Assembly: GCF_003602005.1 (NCBI RefSeq)
Contig: NZ_QZWD01000013.1
Coordinates: forward strand, 1-64,000
Direction: 5' to 3'
Source: Salinisphaera sp. Q1T1-3
GTDB lineage: Bacteria; Pseudomonadota; Gammaproteobacteria; Nevskiales; Salinisphaeraceae
Length of the DNA: 64,000 bases
Shown piece by piece: positions 30,497-40,096 of this stretch. The first letter of the stretch is position 1. Each line of letters opens with the position of its first letter. The position numbers and the translations under genes were made by a program. The notes below the pieces were generated by a model, which was given only the letters and a program-made list of their open reading frames with translations, ran no database searches and was not told where the DNA came from.

Positions 30497-30532
30497 TGTG
30501 ATCGCGGCGAATTGGAACCCGCCGCGATCACA
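30497..30532 (-). terminator. Strong 13-bp hairpin downstream of nadE
   Basis: Arms 30497-30509 and 30520-30532 (tgtgatcgcggcg / cgccgcgatcaca) are perfectly complementary with a 10-nt loop, 15 bp after the nadE stop. No uridine tract follows, so it may be a rho-independent-like or 3'-protecting stem. It abuts family 2 copy 2. Confidence 0.5.
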
Positions 30533-30546
30533 TGCGGCCGACCGGC

Positions 30547-32163
30547 TCAGAGATCGCCGTAGACCGCCGTGATCGGATAGCGCCGATCCCGCCCGAACGC
30601 GCGATGCGTGATCTTCGGCCCCGGCGCGGCCTGGCGGCGCTTGTATTCGTTGCGTCGGATCAGGCCGGCGGCCTGTCGGACATCGGCTTCCGCGTAACCA
30701 CGGGCGATGATGTCCTCGATCGAGGCATCGTCTTCGACATAGGCCTCGATAATCGGATCGAGCGTGTCGTACTCGGGCAGCGTATCGGTATCGGCCTGAT
30801 CGTCGCGCAGCTCGGCCGACGGCGGCCGGGTGATCACACGCTCGGGAATAACTGCACCGCGGGTGTTGCGAAAACGGGCAAGCCGATAGACCCAGGTCTT
30901 GTAGACGTCCTTGAGCGGAGCGAAGCCACCACACATATCGCCATACAACGTGGCATAGCCGACCGCCATTTCCGACTTGTTGCCGGTGGCCAGCACGACA
31001 TGGCCGAACTTGTTGGACAACGACATCAGCAGCGCGCCGCGAATTCGCGACTGCAGATTCTCCTCGGCGGTATCCGGCGCCCTGTCGCCGAACAGCGGCG
31101 ACAGGGTCGACAGCATCGCCTCGAAGCTCGCCTCGATCGGCACCTCCTCGTAGCGTGCGCCCATGCGTTCAGCCTGATCGGCCGCATCGGTATTGCTGAT
31201 ATCGGCGGTATAACGCGACGGCAGCGAGATTGCCCAGACCCTCTCACCGCCGAGCGCATCGGCCGCTACAGCCAGGGCGAGCGCCGAGTCGATCCCGCCG
31301 GACAGACCGATCAACACACCGGGGAACCCGTTGCGATCGACATAGTCGCGCGTGGCCCGGACCAGGGCATCGTAGATCAGCGCTTCGGCCGAGGGCATCG
31401 GCGAGACGTCGCCGTCGACGGCACTGTCCTGCCAGGCCAGCGTGTAGACGCCGGCATCGAAGGCCGGCGCGCGGGCGCCGAGCGCTCCATCCATGCCGAC
31501 GGCAAACGAGCGGCCGTCGAAGACCAGCTCGTCCTGGCCACCGACGCAGTTGATGTAGCAGACCGCCAGCCCATTGTCGCGCGCCCGCTGGCCGACCAGA
31601 GCCTCACGTTCGGCCTGCTTGTCGGCATGGAACGGCGAGGCATTGAGATTGACCAGAATCTCGGCACCGGCAGCAGCCGCCTGAGCGGCCGGCCCCTCTT
31701 CCCAGATGTCTTCGCAGATCGTCACGCCGATACGCCGACCGGCGTGCTCGAACACGCATGGCGCATCGCCCGGGCGATAGTGGCGACGCTCATCGAATAC
31801 GCCGTAGTTGGGCAGGCACTGCTTGCGATAATGCGCGATGCGCTCGCCGTCGCGCAGAACGACTGCGGCGTTGTAGATGCTCTCTCCGACATATTCCGGA
31901 TAGCCGATGACGGCCGTGATGCCGTGAATCTGCTCGGTCAGGGTCGCCAGCGCGGCATCGATCGCCGCCGGCAGGCCCTGCCGCAGCAGCAGATCGTCCG
32001 GCGGATAACCGATGAGCGCCAGCTCCGGCACCACCACCACGTCGGCGGCATCGCGATCACGGGCCGTCGCAGCGGCTTCAGTGATCTGTCGTGTGTTGCC
32101 CTCGATGTCGCCGACCCAGACATTGAGCTGGGCCATGGCGATCCGTAACGATGAGTCAGCCAT
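30547..32163 (-). CDS. nadE: Glutamine-dependent NAD+ synthetase
   Basis: NadE makes NAD+ from deamido-NAD+ using glutamine nitrogen. The 538-residue protein is the two-domain form. The N-terminal nitrilase-like glutaminase has Glu in VVPELALIGYPP, Lys in HYRKQCLPNYGVFDE and Cys in VTICEDIWE. The C-terminal NAD synthase has the PP-loop GLSGGIDSAL and ATGNKSE, GDMCGGFAPLKDVYKT. All key residues are present. It is monocistronic or followed only by repeats. Confidence 0.97.
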   Translation of the reverse strand: MADSSLRIAMAQLNVWVGDIEGNTRQITEAAATARDRDAADVVVVPELALIGYPPDDLLLRQGLPAAIDAALATLTEQIHGITAVIGYPEYVGESIYNAAVVLRDGERIAHYRKQCLPNYGVFDERRHYRPGDAPCVFEHAGRRIGVTICEDIWEEGPAAQAAAAGAEILVNLNASPFHADKQAEREALVGQRARDNGLAVCYINCVGGQDELVFDGRSFAVGMDGALGARAPAFDAGVYTLAWQDSAVDGDVSPMPSAEALIYDALVRATRDYVDRNGFPGVLIGLSGGIDSALALAVAADALGGERVWAISLPSRYTADISNTDAADQAERMGARYEEVPIEASFEAMLSTLSPLFGDRAPDTAEENLQSRIRGALLMSLSNKFGHVVLATGNKSEMAVGYATLYGDMCGGFAPLKDVYKTWVYRLARFRNTRGAVIPERVITRPPSAELRDDQADTDTLPEYDTLDPIIEAYVEDDASIEDIIARGYAEADVRQAAGLIRRNEYKRRQAAPGPKITHRAFGRDRRYPITAVYGDL

Positions 32164-32174
32164 GCGATGTTTCT

Positions 32175-32621
32175 TCAGACGTCGGTGGAATCGAGCTCGA
32201 CGGCGTCGAGATCATCGGGATGCTTGGGCAACGCGTCGGCGATATCGACAACCCGTTGCGCATAGAACAGATGCACGCTCGGCTGGACGCGTTCCGGCAG
32301 GCTGTCCTCGTTGGCGGCCCGAAATCGTTCGTTGGGAATGACGATATGACCGCGGCGATTGCGGCCATGGACAAGCCGGCCGCAGTTGGAGCAATGATAG
32401 CGCCACATGCGGCGCCCGAACTGGCGATGCGCGATCAGATCCGCCCCGGTACCGACCCGACGCTTGATCGCCTCGCTGGGCCAGGCACTGGCGTTGAACA
32501 GATCGACGCCGTACATTTCGCGACAACTCTGGCAGTGACAGATGGCACTCAGCACTGGCGTGCCGTCCACGTCCAGCTGGATCGCGCCACAATCGCAGGT
32601 CAGATGAAAGGTCTGGGCCAA
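32175..32621 (-). CDS. GFA/CENP-V family zinc protein, paralogue 1
   Basis: This 148-residue protein has the GFA fold (PF04828). The zinc-binding motifs are C-D-C-G near residue 9, C-H-C-Q-S-C near residue 28 and C-S-N-C near residue 77. The family is named for glutathione-dependent formaldehyde activation, but most members are uncharacterised. Start appears to be TTG with GGAG upstream. A diverged paralogue lies 257 bp upstream on the same strand, separated by repeat copy D. The nadE start lies 11 bp beyond the stop. Confidence 0.85.
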   Translation of the reverse strand: MAQTFHLTCDCGAIQLDVDGTPVLSAICHCQSCREMYGVDLFNASAWPSEAIKRRVGTGADLIAHRQFGRRMWRYHCSNCGRLVHGRNRRGHIVIPNERFRAANEDSLPERVQPSVHLFYAQRVVDIADALPKHPDDLDAVELDSTDV

Positions 32622-32691
32622 TTGCCGCTCCGGCTCGAAAGCGCCCTATGATCGCACGGCGCGATGACCGATAAAACGATCCGGGCGCCCA

Positions 32692-32865
32692 AGGCCTGTT
32701 GCGGTTTCGTGCGAGTCCGCGCCAAGCGCGCCCTGAAACTGACGATGGGCGCCCTGCGGCGTTGCGAGTCTGGATCGTGGCACGCCACGATCGGCGACTC
32801 GCGCCTTGCAGGACACACTGCCGTGTCTCGACGAAAAGGCGCTCGAACGAAACATCAACAGGCCC
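32692..32865. repeat. Family 1 repeat, copy D (short form, inverted)
   Basis: This is a 174-bp element: aaggcctgttgcggtttcgtgcgag at the left, cgctcgaacgaaacatcaacaggcc at the right. It lacks the ~130-bp core of long copies, the join being at ctgacgatgggcgccc. It holds the stem gatcgtggcacgccacgatc. It is inserted between the two GFA paralogues. Confidence 0.9.
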
Positions 32866-32878
32866 CAGGCCACCTCGA

Positions 32879-33301
32879 CTACATCCCGAGTGCTTCACCA
32901 CCCATGGATTTCTCGAGATCGTCGTCCACATCGAGCACGCGCTCGCGATAGAACAGATGCAGCGACGGCGCGAGTGCAGCTGGCAGCTTGCCGCCGTTGG
33001 CCTTTCGGAACACCCCGTGCGGGATTACCGGAATCCCCGGGGCATGACGCCCGTACATGATCATGCCGCACTGTGGGCAGCCATAGCGCGTCATATCCTT
33101 GTCCGTCATCGTGTGCACGAAAAGCCGGGCTTCGTCGGGTAACTGGACGTCGTTGTCGTCCCAGCCCGTCGCCGACAGCACATCCACCGAATAGAGGGAC
33201 CGGCAACTGCCGCAGTGGCAGTACAGCGACACCTTGGGCGTACCGGTCGCTGTCATGGTCACATGGCCACAGTCACAGCTCAGTTCGTATGTCTCGCTCA
33301 T
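32879..33301 (-). CDS. GFA/CENP-V family zinc protein, paralogue 2
   Basis: This is a 140-residue GFA-fold protein starting MSETYELSCDCG. Zinc Cys motifs are CDCG, CHCGSC and CPQC, in the same spacing as the neighbouring paralogue. Shared segments include S-L-H-L-F-Y near the C-terminus and P-x-x-x-F-R-x-A-N. The pair arose by duplication. The reaction is unknown. Confidence 0.85.
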   Translation of the reverse strand: MSETYELSCDCGHVTMTATGTPKVSLYCHCGSCRSLYSVDVLSATGWDDNDVQLPDEARLFVHTMTDKDMTRYGCPQCGMIMYGRHAPGIPVIPHGVFRKANGGKLPAALAPSLHLFYRERVLDVDDDLEKSMGGEALGM

Positions 33302-33368
33302 GGATCGAACGGTTACAAGTGATGAAAGCATCACAGCACGACCCGGCGATGTGATCCTATAACACGCC

Positions 33369-33544
33369 AGGGCCTGTTGAGGTTTCGTTCGAGTCCGCGC
33401 CAAGCGCGCCCTGAAACTGACGATGGGCGCCCTGCGGCGTTGCGAGTCTGGATCGTGGCACGCCACGATCGGCAACTCGCGCCTTGCCGGACACACGGCG
33501 GTCTCTCGACGAAAAGGCGCTCGAACGAAACCTCAACAGGCCCT
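33369..33544. repeat. Family 1 repeat, copy E (short form, inverted)
   Basis: This is the best-preserved short copy, 176 bp: agggcctgttgaggtttcgttcgag at the left and ctcgaacgaaacctcaacaggccct at the right, a perfect 25-bp inverted repeat. The internal stem gatcgtggcacgccacgatc is perfect. It is nearly identical to copy D, 0.5 kb away. It sits between GFA paralogue 2 and the sucD terminator. Confidence 0.93.
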
Positions 33545-33587
33545 GGATTGGCCCGACCGCCGGCCAACGGCCTCACCCGCGGGAGAA

Positions 33588-33622
33588 CAAAAAAAACCGG
33601 CACCCCGAAGGATGCCGGTTTC
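33588..33622 (-). terminator. Intrinsic terminator of sucCD
   Basis: Read on the minus strand, AAACCGGCATCCTTCGGGGTGCCGG forms a stem with a CTTCGG-type loop, followed by eight T. It lies 24 bp after the sucD stop. Confidence 0.92.
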
Positions 33623-33646
33623 GACGGACGAAGCCGATTGTGGCAA

Positions 33647-34516
33647 TCAGCCCAGCACTTCTTCCATCTTGGTACCGATCTCGGCGGTCGAGCGCACGGT
33701 GGCAACACCGGCGGCTTCCAGAGCCGCGAACTTGTCGTCTGCGGTGCCCTTGCCGCCCGAGATGATGGCACCGGCATGGCCCATGCGCTTGCCCGGGGGC
33801 GCGGTCACACCCGCGATGTAGGCCACGACCGGCTTGCTCATGTTGTGCTTGATGTATTCGGCCGCTTCTTCCTCGGCCGTGCCGCCGATTTCGCCGACCA
33901 TGACCACGCCTTCGGTCTGCGGGTCGTTCTCGAACATTTCGAGCACGTCGGTGAAGTCCAGGCCGTGGATCGGATCACCGCCGATGCCGACACAGGTCGA
34001 CTGGCCCAGACCGTTATGGGTGGTCTGGAAGACGGCTTCATAGGTCAGCGTGCCGGACCGGGAGACGATGCCGATCTTGCCTTTCTGGTGAATATGCGCC
34101 GGCATGATGCCGATCTTGCACTCACCCGGCGTGATCACGCCCGGGCAGTTCGGGCCGATAAGCACCGAATCGGATTCGTCGAGCACGGCGCGTACCTTGA
34201 GCATGTCCATGACCGGGATGTGCTCGGTGATGCAGATGATGGTCGCAATACCCGCGGCTTCGGCCTCGAGGATGGCATCGGCGGCGAACGGCGCCGGCAC
34301 ATAGATCATCGTGGCGTTGGCGCCGGTCTCGCGGACCGCGTCCGCGCAGGTGTTGAACACCGGCCGGTCCAGATGGGTCTGGCCGCCGCGGCCCGGGGTC
34401 ACACCGCCGACGATGTTGGTGCCGTAGGCAATGCACTGCTCGGAGTGGAACGTGCCCTGGCTGCCGGTGAAGCCCTGGACGATGAGTTTGGTGTCTTGGT
34501 TGACGAGAATGCTCAT
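33647..34516 (-). CDS. sucD: Succinate--CoA ligase alpha subunit
   Basis: SucD is the CoA-binding subunit of succinyl-CoA synthetase in the TCA cycle. The 289-residue protein starts [26 protein letters not shown] (CoA-binding Rossmann domain). It carries the phosphohistidine segment [14 protein letters not shown], whose His is the phosphorylated residue. Also present are [20 protein letters not shown] and [12 protein letters not shown]. It is downstream of sucC by 49 bp and ends at a strong terminator. Confidence 0.98.
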   Translation of the reverse strand: MSILVNQDTKLIVQGFTGSQGTFHSEQCIAYGTNIVGGVTPGRGGQTHLDRPVFNTCADAVRETGANATMIYVPAPFAADAILEAEAAGIATIICITEHIPVMDMLKVRAVLDESDSVLIGPNCPGVITPGECKIGIMPAHIHQKGKIGIVSRSGTLTYEAVFQTTHNGLGQSTCVGIGGDPIHGLDFTDVLEMFENDPQTEGVVMVGEIGGTAEEEAAEYIKHNMSKPVVAYIAGVTAPPGKRMGHAGAIISGGKGTADDKFAALEAAGVATVRSTAEIGTKMEEVLG

Positions 34517-34565
34517 GAGTCGATCCTGATCTTGAATGCTGTCGGGATGGGCGATCGGGCAGCGC

Positions 34566-35729
<1,164 letters not shown>

Positions 35730-35852
35730 GGCATCGCCTCACTATGTGTCAAAACCCATAAATCGGCGCGCATTGTCGCGTCTTGCGCATATGATCACAA
35801 CTTGCTTAAAAAACGGCTCATGCTCGCCCGTTGCCCGGCCACGGAGCGCGTC

Positions 35853-36071
35853 ATGGGCCGTCTGATCCTGATCGGCCTGGCGATCTTCGCGGTCTTTCTC
35901 GTGCTCCGACGCATTCGCTGGCCGCAGGGGCACGGACTGGATCGCAAGTCGCGCCGTTTCGAGTCGACCGTGCGTTGCGTGCGCTGCGGGGCCTATGTCG
36001 CCCGTCGACACGCCGAGACGTGTGACGATGGGCCGGTCTGTCGCATTCACGCCACGGATCCGGAACGCTGA
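35853..36071 (+). CDS. PP0621-like small membrane-anchored Cys protein
   Basis: This 72-residue protein has one N-terminal hydrophobic helix (LILIGLAIFAVFLVL), a basic stretch and then two Cys pairs, C42-x2-C45 and C57/C63, probably a metal-binding knuckle. It matches the PP0621 family in size and layout. The position just upstream of pilC also fits, since such genes accompany pil and coaE genes in Pseudomonas-like genomes. An in-frame ATG at 35820 is less likely. Function unknown. Confidence 0.78.
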   Translation: MGRLILIGLAIFAVFLVLRRIRWPQGHGLDRKSRRFESTVRCVRCGAYVARRHAETCDDGPVCRIHATDPER

Positions 36072-36146
36072 AAACCGGGCAGCGCCCCCATGTCGGCCTC
36101 GGCTGCGGTATCGTCGAGCTCACGCGCCCGGGGAGCGAATCGCGTC

Positions 36147-37373
36147 ATGGCACAGGCAGAGACCGACAATCAGCTGTTTTTCTGGATCGGCACCGATCGC
36201 AACGGCGAGCGCATCAAGGGCCAGACCGAGGGCCCCAACGAGGCAATGGTCCGGGCATTGCTGCGTCGTCAGCAGATCAACCCGATCCGGGTGCGCAAGA
36301 AGACCACGCTGTTCGGCCTGGGCAAGAAACGCCGCAAGAAGATCACCAGCGGCGATATCGCAGTCTTCTCCCGGCAACTGGCCACGATGCTTTCGGCCGG
36401 CGTGCCGCTGGTCCAGTCGCTGGATATCGTGGCCGGCGGCGCCACGAATCCGGCGTTGCGCGCGCTGGTCCGCACCATCCGGGACGACATCGAAAACGGC
36501 ATGCCGCTGGCCGAGGCACTCGCCCGGCATCCCCGGCATTTCGACGATCTCTACGTGAACCTGGTCGCGGCCGGCGAACGGTCGGGCGCGCTGGAGTCCC
36601 TGCTGGACAAGATCGCCACGTACAAGGAGAAAACCGAGGCGATCAAGGCCAAGGTCCGCAAGGCCCTGTTCTATCCGTCGGCAGTGATCGCCGTGGCGAT
36701 CGTGGTCATGGGCATTCTCCTGTATTTCGTGGTGCCCCAGTTCCAGTCGCTGTTCGCCGGCTTCGGCGCTGACCTGCCCGCCTTCACCCTGATGGTGATC
36801 GGGCTGTCGCACGGCGTGCAGCGGTGGTGGTGGCTCATCCTGCTGGCTGTCGGCGGCGCGGCCTACGGTTTCATCACCGCCCGTCGACGCTCGCGCCGTT
36901 TCCGCCGTGGCCTCGATCGTGCCGCACTGCGCCTGCCGGTGATCGGCAACATCGTCTACGATGCGGCCGTGGCCCGCTTTTCCCGGACGCTGGCGACCAT
37001 GTTCGCGGCCGGGGTACCGCTGGTCGAAGCACTGGACTCGGTCGCACGCGCGGCTGGCAACGTGGTCTTCGAGGATGCGATCTTCCAGATGCGCAATCAG
37101 GTCTCGTCCGGTCAGTCACTGGCGCTTGCCACCGAGAACACGGGACGTTTTCCGAGCATGGCACAGCAGATGATCAAGATCGGTGAGGAGGCCGGCGCGC
37201 TGGATGCGATGTGCTCGCGCGTGGCCGATTTCTACGAGGCCGAGGTGGATGCCCGCGTCGATGTGCTCTCGTCGCTGCTCGAGCCGCTGATCATGGCCGT
37301 GATCGGCGTGCTGGTCGGCGGCCTGGTCATTGCCATGTATCTGCCGATCTTCAAACTCGGGTCCGTGGTCTGA
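36147..37373 (+). CDS. pilC: Type IV pilus inner-membrane platform protein PilC
   Basis: PilC (GspF family) is the inner-membrane platform of the type IV pilus machine and couples to the assembly and retraction ATPases. The 408-residue protein has two repeated T2SF domains (about residues 75-195 and 275-400), each with the F-x-R-x-L-A-T-M-x-x-A-G-V-P-L motif, and three hydrophobic segments. Start at MAQAETDNQ is preferred over an upstream extension. pilD overlaps its stop (TGATG). The usual pilB neighbour is absent. Confidence 0.95.
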   Translation: MAQAETDNQLFFWIGTDRNGERIKGQTEGPNEAMVRALLRRQQINPIRVRKKTTLFGLGKKRRKKITSGDIAVFSRQLATMLSAGVPLVQSLDIVAGGATNPALRALVRTIRDDIENGMPLAEALARHPRHFDDLYVNLVAAGERSGALESLLDKIATYKEKTEAIKAKVRKALFYPSAVIAVAIVVMGILLYFVVPQFQSLFAGFGADLPAFTLMVIGLSHGVQRWWWLILLAVGGAAYGFITARRRSRRFRRGLDRAALRLPVIGNIVYDAAVARFSRTLATMFAAGVPLVEALDSVARAAGNVVFEDAIFQMRNQVSSGQSLALATENTGRFPSMAQQMIKIGEEAGALDAMCSRVADFYEAEVDARVDVLSSLLEPLIMAVIGVLVGGLVIAMYLPIFKLGSVV

Positions 37374-38248
37374 TGCAGGCCTACGCCGGTCTGCCCCTCT
37401 GGTTCGTTGTCCTGTCCGCGATCGTGCTCGGTCTGATCGTGGGCAGTTTTCTGAATGTGGTGATCCTGCGACTGCCACGCATGCTCGAGGCACGCTGGGC
37501 GGCCGAAGCCGCCGCGGCCGACGCATCCGACCTCGCCGATACGACGCCGGTCAGCCTGGCTGCCCCGGCTTCGCACTGTCCGCATTGCCGGACGCCGATC
37601 AAGGCCTGGCACAACGTGCCACTACTCGGGTATCTGGGGCTGCGCGGTCGGTGTGCCGCCTGCGGTCATCGTATCTCCGCCCTATATCCTCTGGTCGAGG
37701 CCGCAGCGGCCGCGATCGCCTGTCTCGTACTCTATCGGTTCGGGCTGACGCCGGCCGGCGGGACCGCCCTGCTCGCCTCCTGGCTCTTGCTGGCACTGGC
37801 AGTCATCGATGCCCGGACCCAGCTGCTGCCCGACGTGTTGACGCTGTCGCTGCTATGGCTCGGACTGCTGGCCAGCGTCATCGGCATCGGGCCGGCCACC
37901 GCCGTCTCGCCGGCCGATGCCATCATCGGGGCGGCGGCCGGCTACGGCGTGCTCTGGCTCGTTTTCACGGCCTTCAAGTGCCTGACCGGCAAGCACGGCA
38001 TGGGCCACGGCGATTTCAAGCTGTTGGCCGCACTCGGCGCCTGGCTGGGCTGGCAACAACTCCCACTGGTCCTGCTCATGGCGTCGCTCGGCGGCTCGTT
38101 GATCGGCATCGCGCTGATGGCCACCGGCCGGCTCGACCGCGGCACGCCCATGCCTTTCGGCCCCTGGCTTGCCGGCGCCGGCTGGCTGGCGCTCATCGCA
38201 GGCGATACAATTATGGCCGCTTATTTGACGCTTTCGGGATTGCGCTAG
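37373..38248 (+). CDS. pilD: Prepilin peptidase / N-methyltransferase PilD
   Basis: PilD cleaves and N-methylates type IV prepilins and pseudopilins at the inner membrane. The 291-residue protein has the GSFLNVVILRLP start, a cytoplasmic zinc tetracysteine (CPHC...CAAC) and the aspartyl protease residues in VIDARTQLLPD and MGHGDFKLL. About eight hydrophobic helices are present. Its ATG overlaps the pilC stop. Confidence 0.96.
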   Translation: MQAYAGLPLWFVVLSAIVLGLIVGSFLNVVILRLPRMLEARWAAEAAAADASDLADTTPVSLAAPASHCPHCRTPIKAWHNVPLLGYLGLRGRCAACGHRISALYPLVEAAAAAIACLVLYRFGLTPAGGTALLASWLLLALAVIDARTQLLPDVLTLSLLWLGLLASVIGIGPATAVSPADAIIGAAAGYGVLWLVFTAFKCLTGKHGMGHGDFKLLAALGAWLGWQQLPLVLLMASLGGSLIGIALMATGRLDRGTPMPFGPWLAGAGWLALIAGDTIMAAYLTLSGLR

Positions 38249-38306
38249 ACGTGTTCATGTTCCTCTCTGCGGCTCGCCGCCTCGCCAATCTCCGTTGCCC
38301 GACATC

Positions 38307-38948
38307 ATGAGTGATCGACTCACGATCGGCCTGACGGGCGGTATTGCAAGCGGCAAGTCGGTGGTCTCAGCAGCGTTCGAGCGCCTGGGCGTGAGCGTTG
38401 TCGATGCCGACACCGTCGCCCGCGAGATCGTCGCCCCCGGCGAACCGGCGCTTGACGAGATCCGGGCACGCTTCGGCGCGCATCTGATCGACGACAACGG
38501 CGCGCTCAAGCGTCGCGCACTGCGTGAAATCGTCTTCGACGACGCCGAGGCCCGGCGCGATCTTGAAGCGATCACGCATCCGCGCATTCGCGAGGCGCTT
38601 CGTATCCAGCGGGACGCGGCCGAATCCGAGTACTGCATTCTGGTCGTGCCGCTGCTGGCCAAGTCCAACATGATCGATCTGGTCGACCGGGTGCTCGTCA
38701 TCGATGCCCCGGAGTCCGTTCAGCTCGAACGTCTGATGGGTCGCGACGACATCGACGATGCACTGGCACGCAAGATGATCGCCGCGCAGGAGGATCGTGC
38801 CGAACGCCTGGCGGTCGCGCACGATGTGTTGATCAACACCGGACCGCGCAAGGACATCGCGGATCTGGCCGCGGCATTCCATGCCGGCTACCAGCGCCTG
38901 GCCCGTGGCGAGATCGCCGATCTGCCGCCCTTGCACCTGCCGGGCTGA
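38307..38948 (+). CDS. coaE: Dephospho-CoA kinase
   Basis: CoaE catalyses the last step of CoA synthesis. The 213-residue protein has Walker A GLTGGIASGKS, the VVDADTVAREIV dephospho-CoA segment and the HPRIRE motif. Start at MSDRLTIG (38307) is chosen over an upstream TTG. It follows pilD in the standard pilD-coaE-zapD-yacG order. Confidence 0.96.
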   Translation: MSDRLTIGLTGGIASGKSVVSAAFERLGVSVVDADTVAREIVAPGEPALDEIRARFGAHLIDDNGALKRRALREIVFDDAEARRDLEAITHPRIREALRIQRDAAESEYCILVVPLLAKSNMIDLVDRVLVIDAPESVQLERLMGRDDIDDALARKMIAAQEDRAERLAVAHDVLINTGPRKDIADLAAAFHAGYQRLARGEIADLPPLHLPG

Positions 38949-39025
38949 ATCGAATGGCCGGATGGGTCGACAGTGGCGATCCGCCGCTTGCTGATCGTAT
39001 CTCGTCACCGACGCCGGAGAGCCGC

Positions 39026-39796
39026 ATGGGCGACGATGGCCTGCTCTGTTACGAACAGCCGCTCAACGAGCGTGTGCGTACGTTCCTGCGTCTGGAACAT
39101 CTGACGGCGCGCTTCCACTACCATGCGGCCGATCACAGCTTCTGGGGTCGACGTGCGACTGTCGATGCCGTTCTGGATCTGCTCAACATCATGTCGCGCC
39201 ACGATATCCGCGGCGAGGTGAGCCGCGCGCTTGTCCACCGGCGCGGCACGCTCGCACAGCTCGCCGATCGCGACGACGTGGACGGCGGCGCACTGGCACG
39301 GGTGCTCGCCGAACTCGACGCCGTCAGCGACGACATGGCACGCATCCCGCCGCAGTTCTCGTCCTATCTCCTGCGCGACAACGAATTGCTGGCCAGCGTG
39401 AACAACCGCAGCGCGATCGCCGGCGGTACCTGCAGCTTCGACCTGCCCGGCTATCGCCACTGGCTGGCCCAGCCAGCGGCGCGACTCGACGCCGACATCG
39501 CGGCGTGGATGTCGCGCGTGAGCCCGATCGAAAACGGTGTGACGGTCCTGCTGCGCCTGTTGCGCGATGCCGGCGAGATGTCCCGTCAGACAGCCGGCGG
39601 TGGGGTCTATCTGCACAATACCGCGCCGGGAACCCAGCTCATTCGGGTCATGCTCGATGCCCCGAGCGTGTTTCCCGAAATCAGCGCCGGACGCCATCGA
39701 GCCACGGTACGCTTCATGAGCGTCGACCCGACACGGGGCCGGGTCCGCCAGACCGACCAGGACATTTCGTTCGGCATGGCTTGCTGCCGTTTCTGA
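39026..39796 (+). CDS. zapD: Cell division protein ZapD
   Basis: ZapD binds and bundles FtsZ filaments at the division ring. The 256-residue protein begins near YEQPLNERVRTFLRLEHL, the family signature, and continues with FHYHA and the LLDLLNIMSRHDIRGEV-type helices. The C-terminal beta domain includes GGVYLHNTAPG. The position between coaE and yacG is universal in this group. Confidence 0.95.
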   Translation: MGDDGLLCYEQPLNERVRTFLRLEHLTARFHYHAADHSFWGRRATVDAVLDLLNIMSRHDIRGEVSRALVHRRGTLAQLADRDDVDGGALARVLAELDAVSDDMARIPPQFSSYLLRDNELLASVNNRSAIAGGTCSFDLPGYRHWLAQPAARLDADIAAWMSRVSPIENGVTVLLRLLRDAGEMSRQTAGGGVYLHNTAPGTQLIRVMLDAPSVFPEISAGRHRATVRFMSVDPTRGRVRQTDQDISFGMACCRF

Positions 39797-39873
39797 ATCC
39801 GCCGTGCGCGCGGGCCTCGATCGATGAACCCGACCCGGCGCAGCTTTATTCTCCCACGATTGCGGGGGCCGGC

Positions 39874-40080
39874 ATGACCACCCAAAAAACCATCGATTGC
39901 CCACAGTGCGGCGAACCCGCGGACATGAGTCGCGACAACGTCTATCGCCCGTTCTGCTCGCGTCGCTGCAAGCTGATTGATCTGGGCGACTGGCTGGACG
40001 AGTCGAACCGGATCGCCGACCCGGACGGCACGGCCCCGACGCCCATGTCGGGGCTGGACGATGACGGCACGCCACACTGA
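39874..40080 (+). CDS. yacG: DNA gyrase inhibitor YacG
   Basis: YacG is a small zinc protein that can inhibit DNA gyrase. The 68-residue product has the four zinc Cys as CPQC and C-S-R-R-C, then the KLIDLGDWLDE motif, all typical. It ends the pilC-to-yacG run on the plus strand and converges with the Nudix gene. Confidence 0.95.
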   Translation: MTTQKTIDCPQCGEPADMSRDNVYRPFCSRRCKLIDLGDWLDESNRIADPDGTAPTPMSGLDDDGTPH

Positions 40081-40096
40081 ACGCAGCCGTGCTTGG

